Shown here in pieces: positions 33,631 through 40,760 of a DNA stretch of 64,000 bases. The DNA is from Amycolatopsis echigonensis. Lineage in GTDB: Bacteria > Actinomycetota > Actinomycetes > Mycobacteriales > Pseudonocardiaceae. The stretch lies in NCBI RefSeq assembly GCF_014174495.1, contig NZ_JACJHR010000010.1, positions 62,001 to 126,000 of the forward strand, read 5' to 3'. The notes beneath the pieces are model-generated. The model was given only the letters and a program-made list of their open reading frames with translations. It did no database searches and was not told the DNA's origin. The translations under genes and the position numbers were made by a program. Each line of letters opens with the position of its first letter. Position 1 is the first letter of the stretch.

Positions 33631-35315
33631 CAGTCCGCGCTCCTTTCCAGCTCCTCGCCGACAGCCGTGACCAGCAGCGAGAACGACACCGCACCCGGGT
33701 CGGAATGACCCTCGCTCCGTTGCGCGAGCCGCGCCGCGCGTCCCTTCGCCGGACGCAAATGCGCAGTCTCCTGCGCGGCTACGACCGCGGCTCCAGCGGC
33801 CTTCCGCCATGCCTGCACTACGTCCGAACCCGCCTGCTCCCGCAGCGTGGCCCGGAACGGCTCGATCGCGTCGAGCATCGTCTTGTCGCCCAGTTCGGCC
33901 TTGCCCAGCTCGCAGAACGCGCGAACCGCACCGTCAACCGCGTCGGCGAGCATCGCGGTGGTGATGTCCTCGGCTGCGGCACCGCTCAGCCCGGCACCGG
34001 TTTCCGCCAGCAGTACGCCGTACAGCGCGCCCGAAGCACCACCCGCCGCGTCAGCGAACGCCGTCCCGGCAGCCAGCAGCGCACCGGAGACAGTTTCCGG
34101 TTCACGCCGCGCGGCCGCGACGGCGGCGCGCATCCCGCGGGTCATGCCGAGCCCGTGGTCTCCGTCCGCGGCTACCGCGTCGAGCCTGCCCAGCTCCGCC
34201 TCGTTTTCCTCGATGCTGCGCAGGGCCGCGGTGAGAACCCGGTCGACGACGCTGGTCCCCGGAGCCTCCTCGGTCAGCAGTTCGTCCACTGTGGACTCGA
34301 GAGCGACCGTGGTCAGCTCGGCGCCGGTGGTGCGGTAACCCGGGGTGTCGCACGGCGCGGCGTACAGCTCGGCCAATTCGTCGTCCAGCACCAGGATCGA
34401 CAGCGAAACCCCGGCCATGTCGAGCGACGTGACGAACTCCCCGACCTCGGAATGCACTGGGCTGAGCCCGGCCTGCGCCAGCCGTTCGTGCACGCGGGTG
34501 TAGGTGACGAACATTTCCTCGTACTTGGTGCGGCCGAGCCCGTTCACCAGCACGACCACCCGGCCGTCCCCCTCCGGCAGCTCCGGCAGGAGACCGTCGA
34601 CCAGTTCGTCCGCCAACTCCGCCGCGGACAACCGGCCCACCGTGCGCACGCCCGGTTCACCGTGAATTCCGAGGCCCAGCTCCATTTCCTGGTCCGCGAC
34701 AGTGAACAGGGGCGCGTCCGCACCAGGCAGCGTGCAGCCGCCGAACGCGACACCGAACGTCCGCGTGCGAGCGTTCGCCTTCGCCGCGACCTCGTGCACC
34801 TCGTCGAGGTTGTAACCGCGCTCCGCCGCCGCCCCCGCGATCTTGAAGACCAGGAAGTCGCCCGCGACGCCGCGGCGCCGCTCCGGTTCGGTCGCCGGGC
34901 CGCTCGCGATGTCGTCGGTGACCAGGATGGTGCGGCTGGGGATGCCTTCGGCGGCGAGCCTGCGGGCCGCGAGTCCGAAGTGGAGCACGTCGCCTTGGTA
35001 ATTGCCGAAGCCGAAGAGGACCCCGGCTCCATTGTCCGCGGCCCGCGCCGTGCGGTAGACCTGCTCGGCACTCGGGCTCGTGAACACATCGCCGACGACC
35101 GCGCCGTCCGCCAGGCCAGGCCCGACGAGGCCCGCGAACGCCGGGTAGTGGCCGCACCCGCCGCCGATCACGACCGCGACCTTCGGGTTCGCCGGAGCGT
35201 CGCGGCGAACGACGCCGTAAGCATCCGGCACCTTCTGGACCGTGCGGCCGTACGCGGTGACGAACCCGTCCAGCCATTGCCGCTTGAACGTGTCCGGAGA
35301 ACCCAAGGTGGTCAT
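33630..35315 (-). CDS. DhaK-DhaL fusion ketose kinase (dihydroxyacetone/erythrulose kinase type)
   Basis: A 561-residue ATP-dependent kinase: DhaK domain (about 1-335), linker, DhaL domain (about 350-555, with the metal-binding AADGDHGLGMTRG). The covalent substrate-binding histidine is present as His218 in LGLGIHGEPG. The substrate loop reads GGGCGHYPAF (residues 51-60), where dihydroxyacetone kinases have GGGSGHEPAH. From memory, the HYPAF variant is the kind seen in erythrulose kinases (LerK/DerK, EryA-linked). ATG 35315 follows the HAD gene by 3 bases. It probably phosphorylates a tetrulose or related short ketose. The specificity is an inference. Confidence 0.88.
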   Translation of the reverse strand: MTTLGSPDTFKRQWLDGFVTAYGRTVQKVPDAYGVVRRDAPANPKVAVVIGGGCGHYPAFAGLVGPGLADGAVVGDVFTSPSAEQVYRTARAADNGAGVLFGFGNYQGDVLHFGLAARRLAAEGIPSRTILVTDDIASGPATEPERRRGVAGDFLVFKIAGAAAERGYNLDEVHEVAAKANARTRTFGVAFGGCTLPGADAPLFTVADQEMELGLGIHGEPGVRTVGRLSAAELADELVDGLLPELPEGDGRVVVLVNGLGRTKYEEMFVTYTRVHERLAQAGLSPVHSEVGEFVTSLDMAGVSLSILVLDDELAELYAAPCDTPGYRTTGAELTTVALESTVDELLTEEAPGTSVVDRVLTAALRSIEENEAELGRLDAVAADGDHGLGMTRGMRAAVAAARREPETVSGALLAAGTAFADAAGGASGALYGVLLAETGAGLSGAAAEDITTAMLADAVDGAVRAFCELGKAELGDKTMLDAIEPFRATLREQAGSDVVQAWRKAAGAAVVAAQETAHLRPAKGRAARLAQRSEGHSDPGAVSFSLLVTAVGEELERSAD

Positions 35316-35318
35316 GAT

Positions 35319-36002
35319 TCAGTCCCTCGCAGCCACCGGCTCGCCGGCCAGATAGGCCAGGAGCTTCAGTCGGACGTCGTCATTGCTCTCGGCCACCGCG
35401 CTGGCCAGTTGCAGCGCGTCCGGCTTCGGCGGGTACGTCGGGTTGGGCAGCGCGATCACGGTGAGCCCGGCCGCGGCCGCCGCCCGGATGCCGTTGCTGG
35501 AGTCCTCGACCCCGAGGCATTCGCTGCCCGATTTGCCGAGCCGGGCCGCCGCCTCCAGGTACACGTCCGGGTTCGGCTTGCCCCGCGCGACCTCGGCACT
35601 GGACACCGTCGCGGTGAACTCACCGGTGAGCTGGTGCTTTTCGAGCACCGCGTCGATCACCCGGCGGGCCGCCGACGACGCGAGCGCGACCGGGACCCGT
35701 TCGCTGACCTCGCGCACCATCGCGCCCGCGCCGGGGAGCAACGGCGCTTCGCCCGCGTCGATCGAGGCGATCATGCCGTCGACCACCGCGCGTTCCACCT
35801 CGTCCGCCTGGTCCGGCACCCCGCACCGGCGGGCGAGATAGCCAGCCCATTCGGGGGCGCTCATGCCCTGCACCGAGGCCGTGTCCTCCGCCGTCCACTC
35901 GACCTGGTGGCGAGCGGCGAAAGCGACCCAGTTCTCCTCCCAGAGGTGTTCACTTTCCACTAGGACACCGTCGAGGTCGAACACCACCGCGTCGAGCGTC
36001 AT
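35319..36002 (-). CDS. HAD phosphatase / beta-phosphoglucomutase-like
   Basis: A 227-residue HAD subfamily IA protein: nucleophile motif VFDLDGVLVESE with the full DxD, helical cap, motif II ALASSAAR, motif III KPNPDVYLEAA and motif IV CLGVEDSSNGIRAA. The FDLDGVL start and EDSxxGIxAA end are typical of beta-phosphoglucomutases and sugar-phosphate phosphatases. It is the first gene of the leftward catabolic run, transcribed from the shared divergent control region at 36003-36104. It may remove dead-end sugar phosphates or isomerise a pathway intermediate. Confidence 0.85.
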   Translation of the reverse strand: MTLDAVVFDLDGVLVESEHLWEENWVAFAARHQVEWTAEDTASVQGMSAPEWAGYLARRCGVPDQADEVERAVVDGMIASIDAGEAPLLPGAGAMVREVSERVPVALASSAARRVIDAVLEKHQLTGEFTATVSSAEVARGKPNPDVYLEAAARLGKSGSECLGVEDSSNGIRAAAAAGLTVIALPNPTYPPKPDALQLASAVAESNDDVRLKLLAYLAGEPVAARD

Positions 36003-36031
36003 CCACCAGATCCCTTCAGAGAGCGAGCCCG

Positions 36032-36091
36032 TTTCACACGAGCAATGTTAAGTTAACAGCGACGATGAGAAGTTCGCAAGGGTGTTCACAC
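36032..36091. promoter_or_regulatory. Divergent control region with palindrome and TTCACAC-type repeats
   Basis: Between the two catabolic runs lie TTTCACAC (36032-36039), the perfect palindrome TGTTAAGTTAACA (36046-36058), AGTTCGCA (36071-36078) and GTTCACAC (36084-36091). GTTCACAC recurs before the transporter at 37547. These are plausible DeoR operators; the palindrome may overlap one of the two promoters. The binding protein is inferred from proximity. Confidence 0.5.
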
Positions 36092-36104
36092 AAGGAGGGC
36101 ACGA

Positions 36105-36716
36105 GTGGGCGCACGGCTGCTGCTGGCCAGGCACGGGCAGACCGAATGGCACGCGGAGAACCGCTACGCGGGCACCAGCGAGGTAGCGCTGACCGAGGAG
36201 GGGATCCGGCAGGCGGAGGCGCTGGCCGCGTACGCCCGTCGGGTGAAACCGGACGCGCTGTTCTGTTCGCCGCAGCGACGCGCCCGGCGCACGATCGAAC
36301 CGGCGGCCGAGGCACTGGAACTGGTCCCGGAAATCGTTCCTGACCTGCGGGAAACCCATTTCGGAATCGCAGAGGGCCGCACCCGCGACGAGGTGCGCGA
36401 GACTGATCCCGAGGCGGTCGAACGCTTCCTCGCCGATCCGATCTCCGGCGCGTTCCCCGGTGCCGACGATCCGGCCGAAGCGGCCGAGCGCGGGGCTCGC
36501 GCGATCCGGGCCATCGCCGCCGCGACCAGCGGAACGGCCCTGGTCGTCGCACACAACACGCTGCTGCGGCTCACGCTCTGCCAGCTGCTCGGCATCCCGC
36601 TGTCCCGCTACCGCAGCGTGTTTCCCCGCCTGGACAACGCGGCCGTCACCGAACTGGAGGTGAGCGGTGACCGAACTGCCCTGGTGCGCTTCAACCTCCC
36701 AGTGGAACCGCGATAA
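36105..36716 (+). CDS. Histidine phosphatase (phosphoglycerate-mutase-like)
   Basis: A 203-residue branch-1 histidine phosphatase: LLLARHGQTEWHAENRYAG with the phosphohistidine in RHG, SPQRRARRTIEPA, the acid/base Glu in LRETHFGIAEGR, and the second catalytic His in VVAHNTLLRLTL. GTG 36105 follows AAGGAGG. It is the first gene of the rightward run (regulator 7 bases later). Like the HAD protein opposite, it probably dephosphorylates a sugar phosphate of the pathway; a true mutase role is less likely. Confidence 0.85.
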   Translation: MGARLLLARHGQTEWHAENRYAGTSEVALTEEGIRQAEALAAYARRVKPDALFCSPQRRARRTIEPAAEALELVPEIVPDLRETHFGIAEGRTRDEVRETDPEAVERFLADPISGAFPGADDPAEAAERGARAIRAIAAATSGTALVVAHNTLLRLTLCQLLGIPLSRYRSVFPRLDNAAVTELEVSGDRTALVRFNLPVEPR

Positions 36717-36723
36717 TCACGGC

Positions 36724-37518
36724 ATGTCGAGCGAAAAGCCTGCCGCCCACCCCCGCGAGAACCGTCAGCAGCGGCTGACCGACCACGTGTTCCAGCAGGG
36801 TTCGGCGACCATCGGCGAGCTCGTCGACCTGCTCGGCGTCAGCATGATGACGGTGCACCGGGACATCGACGAACTGTCCCGGCGCGGCCTGGTCCGGAAG
36901 TACCGCGGCGGAGTCTCGGCGATGCCGTCGACGGTGTTCGAGAGCAACGCCGAATACCGGATGAACGCGCACGTCGACGCCAAACGGGTGATCGCGATGC
37001 ACGCGGTGGAACAGGTCGAACCGGGCATGTCGGTGCTGCTCGACGATTCCACGAGCGCGCTCGCGCTGGCCAGGCTCCTGGTCGACGTGACGCCGCTGAC
37101 CGTGGCCACGAACTACCTCGCCGCGATCGACGTGCTGAAGAACGTGCACGAACTGCGGCTGATCTGCATCGGCGGCGACTACTCGTCCACCCACGATTCG
37201 TTCCTCGGCATGCAGAGCATCGAGTCGATCGAGCGGCTCTCGGTGGACATCGCGTTCGTGTCCACCTCGGCGATGAGCGCTTCGATGACCTTCCACCAGG
37301 AGCCCGAGATCGTGATGATCAAACGGGCCATGCTGGCCAGCGCGCGGCACAAGGTGCTGCTGATGGACCACAGCAAGATGAAGCGCACGGCACTGCACCG
37401 GCTCGCGCCGCTGGACGACTACGACCTGCTCATCGTGGACGAGGACGTCGATCCGCACTACGTCGACGAGCTGCGCAGCCGGGTCGAGGTGCAGGTCGCC
37501 GAAGACCCTGAGAACTGA
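36724..37518 (+). CDS. DeoR-family sugar-phosphate-sensing regulator
   Basis: A 264-residue DeoR regulator. The N-terminal winged helix (residues about 15-70) has SATIGELVDLLGVSMMTVHR and DIDELSRRGLVRKYRGGVSA. The C-terminal DeoRC sensor domain resembles ribose-5-phosphate isomerase A (MSVLLDDSTSALALARLL, LICIGGDYS, VLLMDHSKMKR). It starts at ATG 36724, 7 bases after the phosphatase. The obvious targets are the divergent region at 36003-36104 and the transporter promoter, both of which carry GTTCACAC. The effector would be a phosphorylated intermediate. Confidence 0.9.
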   Translation: MSSEKPAAHPRENRQQRLTDHVFQQGSATIGELVDLLGVSMMTVHRDIDELSRRGLVRKYRGGVSAMPSTVFESNAEYRMNAHVDAKRVIAMHAVEQVEPGMSVLLDDSTSALALARLLVDVTPLTVATNYLAAIDVLKNVHELRLICIGGDYSSTHDSFLGMQSIESIERLSVDIAFVSTSAMSASMTFHQEPEIVMIKRAMLASARHKVLLMDHSKMKRTALHRLAPLDDYDLLIVDEDVDPHYVDELRSRVEVQVAEDPEN

Positions 37519-37546
37519 TCGACTTAATAACACTCTTGCGTGCGAA

Positions 37547-37554
37547 GTTCACAC
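37547..37554 (+). promoter_or_regulatory. GTTCACAC box before the polyol transporter
   Basis: GTTCACAC in the 76-base gap between the DeoR gene and the transporter is identical to 36084-36091, ahead of the phosphatase gene. It is a candidate DeoR operator half-site. Confidence 0.4.
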
Positions 37555-37594
37555 GGTCCATGATACGTTCGATCTCGACGTCATGGAGGCGTGT

Positions 37595-38926
37595 ATGAAC
37601 GAGTCGGCAACAGCGGAGTTGCCCAAGTCGGGCTTCGGGCGCTTGCTCACGAAATGGGGGCTGCCCGCGCCCCTGTTCCTCGGGTATGTCGGACTGCTCC
37701 TGTTCATGATCGGCGACGGAGTGGAGTCCGGTTTCATCGCGCCGTATATGGCGGGCAACGGCGCGGGCACGGAAATCAAAGCTTCGTACGTGATCACCGT
37801 GTACGGCGTCGCCGTGATGCTGGCGTCGTGGCTCTCCGGTGCGCTGTCCGAGCTGTGGGGACCGCGGCGGGTGATGCTCGTCGGCCTGGTCATCTGGCTG
37901 GTGTTCGACGCGTTGTTCCTGACGCTCGGGCTCGCCGGCGAGAACTACGCGGCGATGCTGATCTGCTACGGCATCCGCGGATTCGGCTATCCGATGTTCG
38001 CGTTCGGGTTCCTGGTGTGGATCACCGCGGTGGCCCCGGTCGCCCGGCTGGGCGCGGCGGTCGGCTGGTTCTACTTCGCCTTCACCGGCGGCCTGCCCAC
38101 GCTCGGCGCGCTCGTCGCGAGCTTCACCAATCCCCTGTTCGGCCACTACGGCACCCTGTGGGTCGCGGTCGTGCTGCTCGGCGTCGGCGGGCTCGTGGCG
38201 GTGCTCGGCGTCCGGCAGCGCACGGGATTCCGCAGGCTCGCGCCGCCTGACGTGAAACCGGTGCAGAGCCTGGTTTCCAGTGTCTCGATCGCGTGGAAGA
38301 AGCCGCGGGTCGGCGTCGGCATGATCGTGCGGATCATCAACACCGCGCCCGAATTCGGCATGTTGGTGTTCTTCCCGACGATCTTCATCTCCCAGATCGG
38401 CTTCGGCGAGAGCCGCTGGCTGCTGCTCGTGTCGGTGATCTACGGGACGAACATCTTCTTCAACCTGATCTTCGGCGTGCTGAGCGACCGGATCGGCTGG
38501 CGCACCACGATTTTCTGGTTCGGCGCGATCGGCTGCGCGATCTCGATCCTGCTGCTGTACTTCGTGCCGGTCGCGATGGGCTCGCAGTACTACTGGCTCG
38601 CGCTGATCGTCGGCGCGCTCTACGGCGCGACGCTCGCCGGGTTCGTGCCGATCTCCGCGCTGCTGCCGTCGCTGGCTCCGGAACACAAGGGCGGCGCGAT
38701 GGCTCTGCTCAACCTCGGCGCGGGCGCTGCGGCATTCGTCGGGCCGGCGATCGTGTCGCTGTTCCTCGGACCGGCCGGTGCCGCCGGCGTGGTCATCATC
38801 TTCGCCGCGCTGTACCTGGTCGCCGCGGTGCTGGTGCGGTTCCTGAAGCTGCCGGAGCAAACCGAGAAAGCGCTCGCGACCGACGGCAGTTTGCAGGATG
38901 TCGAAGAGAGGGTCAGCACGGCGTGA
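37595..38926 (+). CDS. MFS transporter, RbtT/DalT/CsbX polyol permease type
   Basis: A 443-residue, 12-helix transporter. The first helix contains LFMIGDGVESGFIAPYM, the GDGVE pattern typical of the RbtT/DalT/CsbX group (ribitol and D-arabinitol permeases and relatives). The helix 2-3 loop is SGALSELWGPRRVML, and a second DRIGWRTT loop lies in the C-terminal half. ATG 37595 is preferred over 37583 because GGAGG (37585-37589) is correctly spaced for it. It ends in a GTGA overlap with the second FGGY kinase, so uptake and phosphorylation are coupled. The substrate is probably a polyol. Confidence 0.85.
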   Translation: MNESATAELPKSGFGRLLTKWGLPAPLFLGYVGLLLFMIGDGVESGFIAPYMAGNGAGTEIKASYVITVYGVAVMLASWLSGALSELWGPRRVMLVGLVIWLVFDALFLTLGLAGENYAAMLICYGIRGFGYPMFAFGFLVWITAVAPVARLGAAVGWFYFAFTGGLPTLGALVASFTNPLFGHYGTLWVAVVLLGVGGLVAVLGVRQRTGFRRLAPPDVKPVQSLVSSVSIAWKKPRVGVGMIVRIINTAPEFGMLVFFPTIFISQIGFGESRWLLLVSVIYGTNIFFNLIFGVLSDRIGWRTTIFWFGAIGCAISILLLYFVPVAMGSQYYWLALIVGALYGATLAGFVPISALLPSLAPEHKGGAMALLNLGAGAAAFVGPAIVSLFLGPAGAAGVVIIFAALYLVAAVLVRFLKLPEQTEKALATDGSLQDVEERVSTA

Positions 38927-40362
38927 ACGAGCAGGTCTCGGTCGGCATCGACGTCGCCACCGCGGGGGTTCGCGCCTTCGCGGTGCGCGGCGGCTCGGTC
39001 CTCGCCACCGCATCGGCGTCGCTGCCGGCGCCGGTGCGCGCGGGCGGTGGCCGCAGCGAACAGGATCCGTCGGCGTGGTGGCCGGCGGTCGGTTCGGTGC
39101 TGAGCGAGGTCACTGCCGCGCTGCCCGGACGTGGCACGGAAGTCTCGGCGGTGGCGATCGCGGCGACGTCCGGAACGATCGTCGGAGTCGACGCCGCGGG
39201 CGAACCGGTGACGCCCGCGTTGATGTACGACGACCGGCGCGGCGCGGATTACAACGCGAAAGCCGCGGAACTCGGCGCCGGACGCTGGCGGAACCTGGGT
39301 TCGGGCGTCTCGCCGACCGCGGCACTCGGCCGGATCGCCTGGCTGGCCGAGCACACCGAGGCGGTCAGTGTCCGGCACACGCCGGAGATGATCGCGGCGA
39401 AACTGACCGGACATCCGGTCGCGGCGGATTGGTCGCACGCACTCAAAAGCGGTTACGACCCGTTGGCCGGGGAATGGCCGTCCGAGGTGTTCGCCGGTTT
39501 GGGCGTGCCGGACGGGATGTTGCCGCCGGTGGTCGCGCCGACGAGCGCGCTGGGTGAGATTTCGGTGCCGGTCGCCGGGTTGCCTGCTGGATGTCTCGTG
39601 GTGGCGGGCATGACGGACGGGTGCGCGGGGCAGCTGGCCGCGGGCGCGGTCGAACCGGGGCGGTTCGTGGGGATTCTCGGGACCACGTATGTGCTGAAGG
39701 GCGTCACGGAGTCGCTGGTGCCCGATCCCACCGGAGTGATGTACAGCCACCGGCATCCAGACGGGTGGTGGCTGCCAGGCGGCGCGTCGAACACCGGTGG
39801 TGAGTCCGTTTCGGACAGTCCACGGCTGGCGGAGCTGGATGCCGCCGCTGCTGCCCGCGGCCCGGCCGAGGTCGTGGCTTTCCCGTTGCGGCGCAAGGGC
39901 GAACGGTTTCCCTTCGCGCACGGTGACGCGGAAGGTTTCGTCCTCGGCACCCCAGCCGACGAGGTCGAATTGCATCGGGCTCGGCTGGAGGGAGTCGCCT
40001 TCCTGGAACGGCTAGCCCTGGACCACCTGCGACGGCTGGGTGTTTCGGTCAGCGAACCGCTCCTCGCGGCGGGTGGCGGAAGCAAGAGTCCTTTATGGAC
40101 TCAGATCCGGGCTACCGTGAGCGGTCTAGGACTGCAGGTGGCACCGCAGGCAGAAACGGGATACGGCGCGGCACTGCTCGCGGCGGCAGGGTGTACGCCG
40201 GGTGGGCTGAGTGCGGTGTGCGAGGGAATGCCGATGGGGTCGCTCGTCGAGCCGTCGCCCGGTGAGGCAGCGGCGATGATGGCTTCGTACCAACGGTTTT
40301 GCTGTGAGCTGCGGGACCGCGGCTGGATCGACGACGAGCTGTTCGCAGTGACAGCAGGGTGA
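38923..40362 (+). CDS. FGGY-family carbohydrate kinase (second copy)
   Basis: A 479-residue FGGY kinase, clearly different from the copy at 30635-32083. The N-terminal phosphate loop reads GIDVATAGVRAFAV, with Ala in place of the common Gly of DxGT. The substrate region is AIAATSGTIVGVD and MYDDRR. GRFVGILGTTYVLKG and LLAAGGGSKSPLWTQIRATV form the ATP-binding side. GTG 38923 overlaps the transporter stop by 4 bases. It presumably phosphorylates the imported sugar or the ketose made from the polyol. Having two FGGY kinases and a DhaK-type kinase in one cluster suggests more than one entry substrate. Confidence 0.85.
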   Translation: MNEQVSVGIDVATAGVRAFAVRGGSVLATASASLPAPVRAGGGRSEQDPSAWWPAVGSVLSEVTAALPGRGTEVSAVAIAATSGTIVGVDAAGEPVTPALMYDDRRGADYNAKAAELGAGRWRNLGSGVSPTAALGRIAWLAEHTEAVSVRHTPEMIAAKLTGHPVAADWSHALKSGYDPLAGEWPSEVFAGLGVPDGMLPPVVAPTSALGEISVPVAGLPAGCLVVAGMTDGCAGQLAAGAVEPGRFVGILGTTYVLKGVTESLVPDPTGVMYSHRHPDGWWLPGGASNTGGESVSDSPRLAELDAAAAARGPAEVVAFPLRRKGERFPFAHGDAEGFVLGTPADEVELHRARLEGVAFLERLALDHLRRLGVSVSEPLLAAGGGSKSPLWTQIRATVSGLGLQVAPQAETGYGAALLAAAGCTPGGLSAVCEGMPMGSLVEPSPGEAAAMMASYQRFCCELRDRGWIDDELFAVTAG

Positions 40363-40550
40363 TGCGGTTGGGGAGCTTGAAGGGGCGCGGGTAAGCCCTC
40401 GGATCGGCGACGGTTCACGCAGGCCATCGCTCCAGCGGGCCAGGGATCGCCGACCAACGGCGAGCCCGGCCAGGCACGATCGGCAGGCTCGAGGCTTGCC
40501 CGGCTAATGCGAGCTAGGCCAGTCGAGAGCAAAAGCAGGCGCAGTCGCCG

Positions 40551-40760
40551 CGGCTAAGAGCGAAGCGGGCCGAGAGACGGTGGCCAGGAGCGAAGTGCCC
40601 CGTGACGCGACGGCTAGAAGCCAAGCGATCCGAGACGCGACCGCCAGAAGCGAACCGGCCCGGGCTACAACCGGCGAACCGAGGCGCGGCAGCCGAAACC
40701 GAGGCGCGGCGGCTAGGAATCCAACCGGGCCGTGACGCGACGGTTAGGAGCGACCCGCTC
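40551..40760. repeat. Degenerate 30-bp tandem repeat array
   Basis: Units are in exact 30-base register at 40551, 40581, 40611 and 40641. A diverged 40-base stretch (40671-40710) follows, then a unit at 40711 and a partial one at 40741. The consensus is roughly CGGCTAGGAGCGAAGCGGGC followed by CGTGACGCGA. A similar but worn unit may start at 40501. The array fills the 3' side of the coiled-coil gene and overlaps its stop. The rest of the gap (40363-40550) holds nothing recognisable. Confidence 0.75.

Noticed and set aside
40551..40760. The 30-bp repeats as a CRISPR array
   Set aside because: Units are directly adjacent with no spacers, are degenerate, and no cas genes are present.
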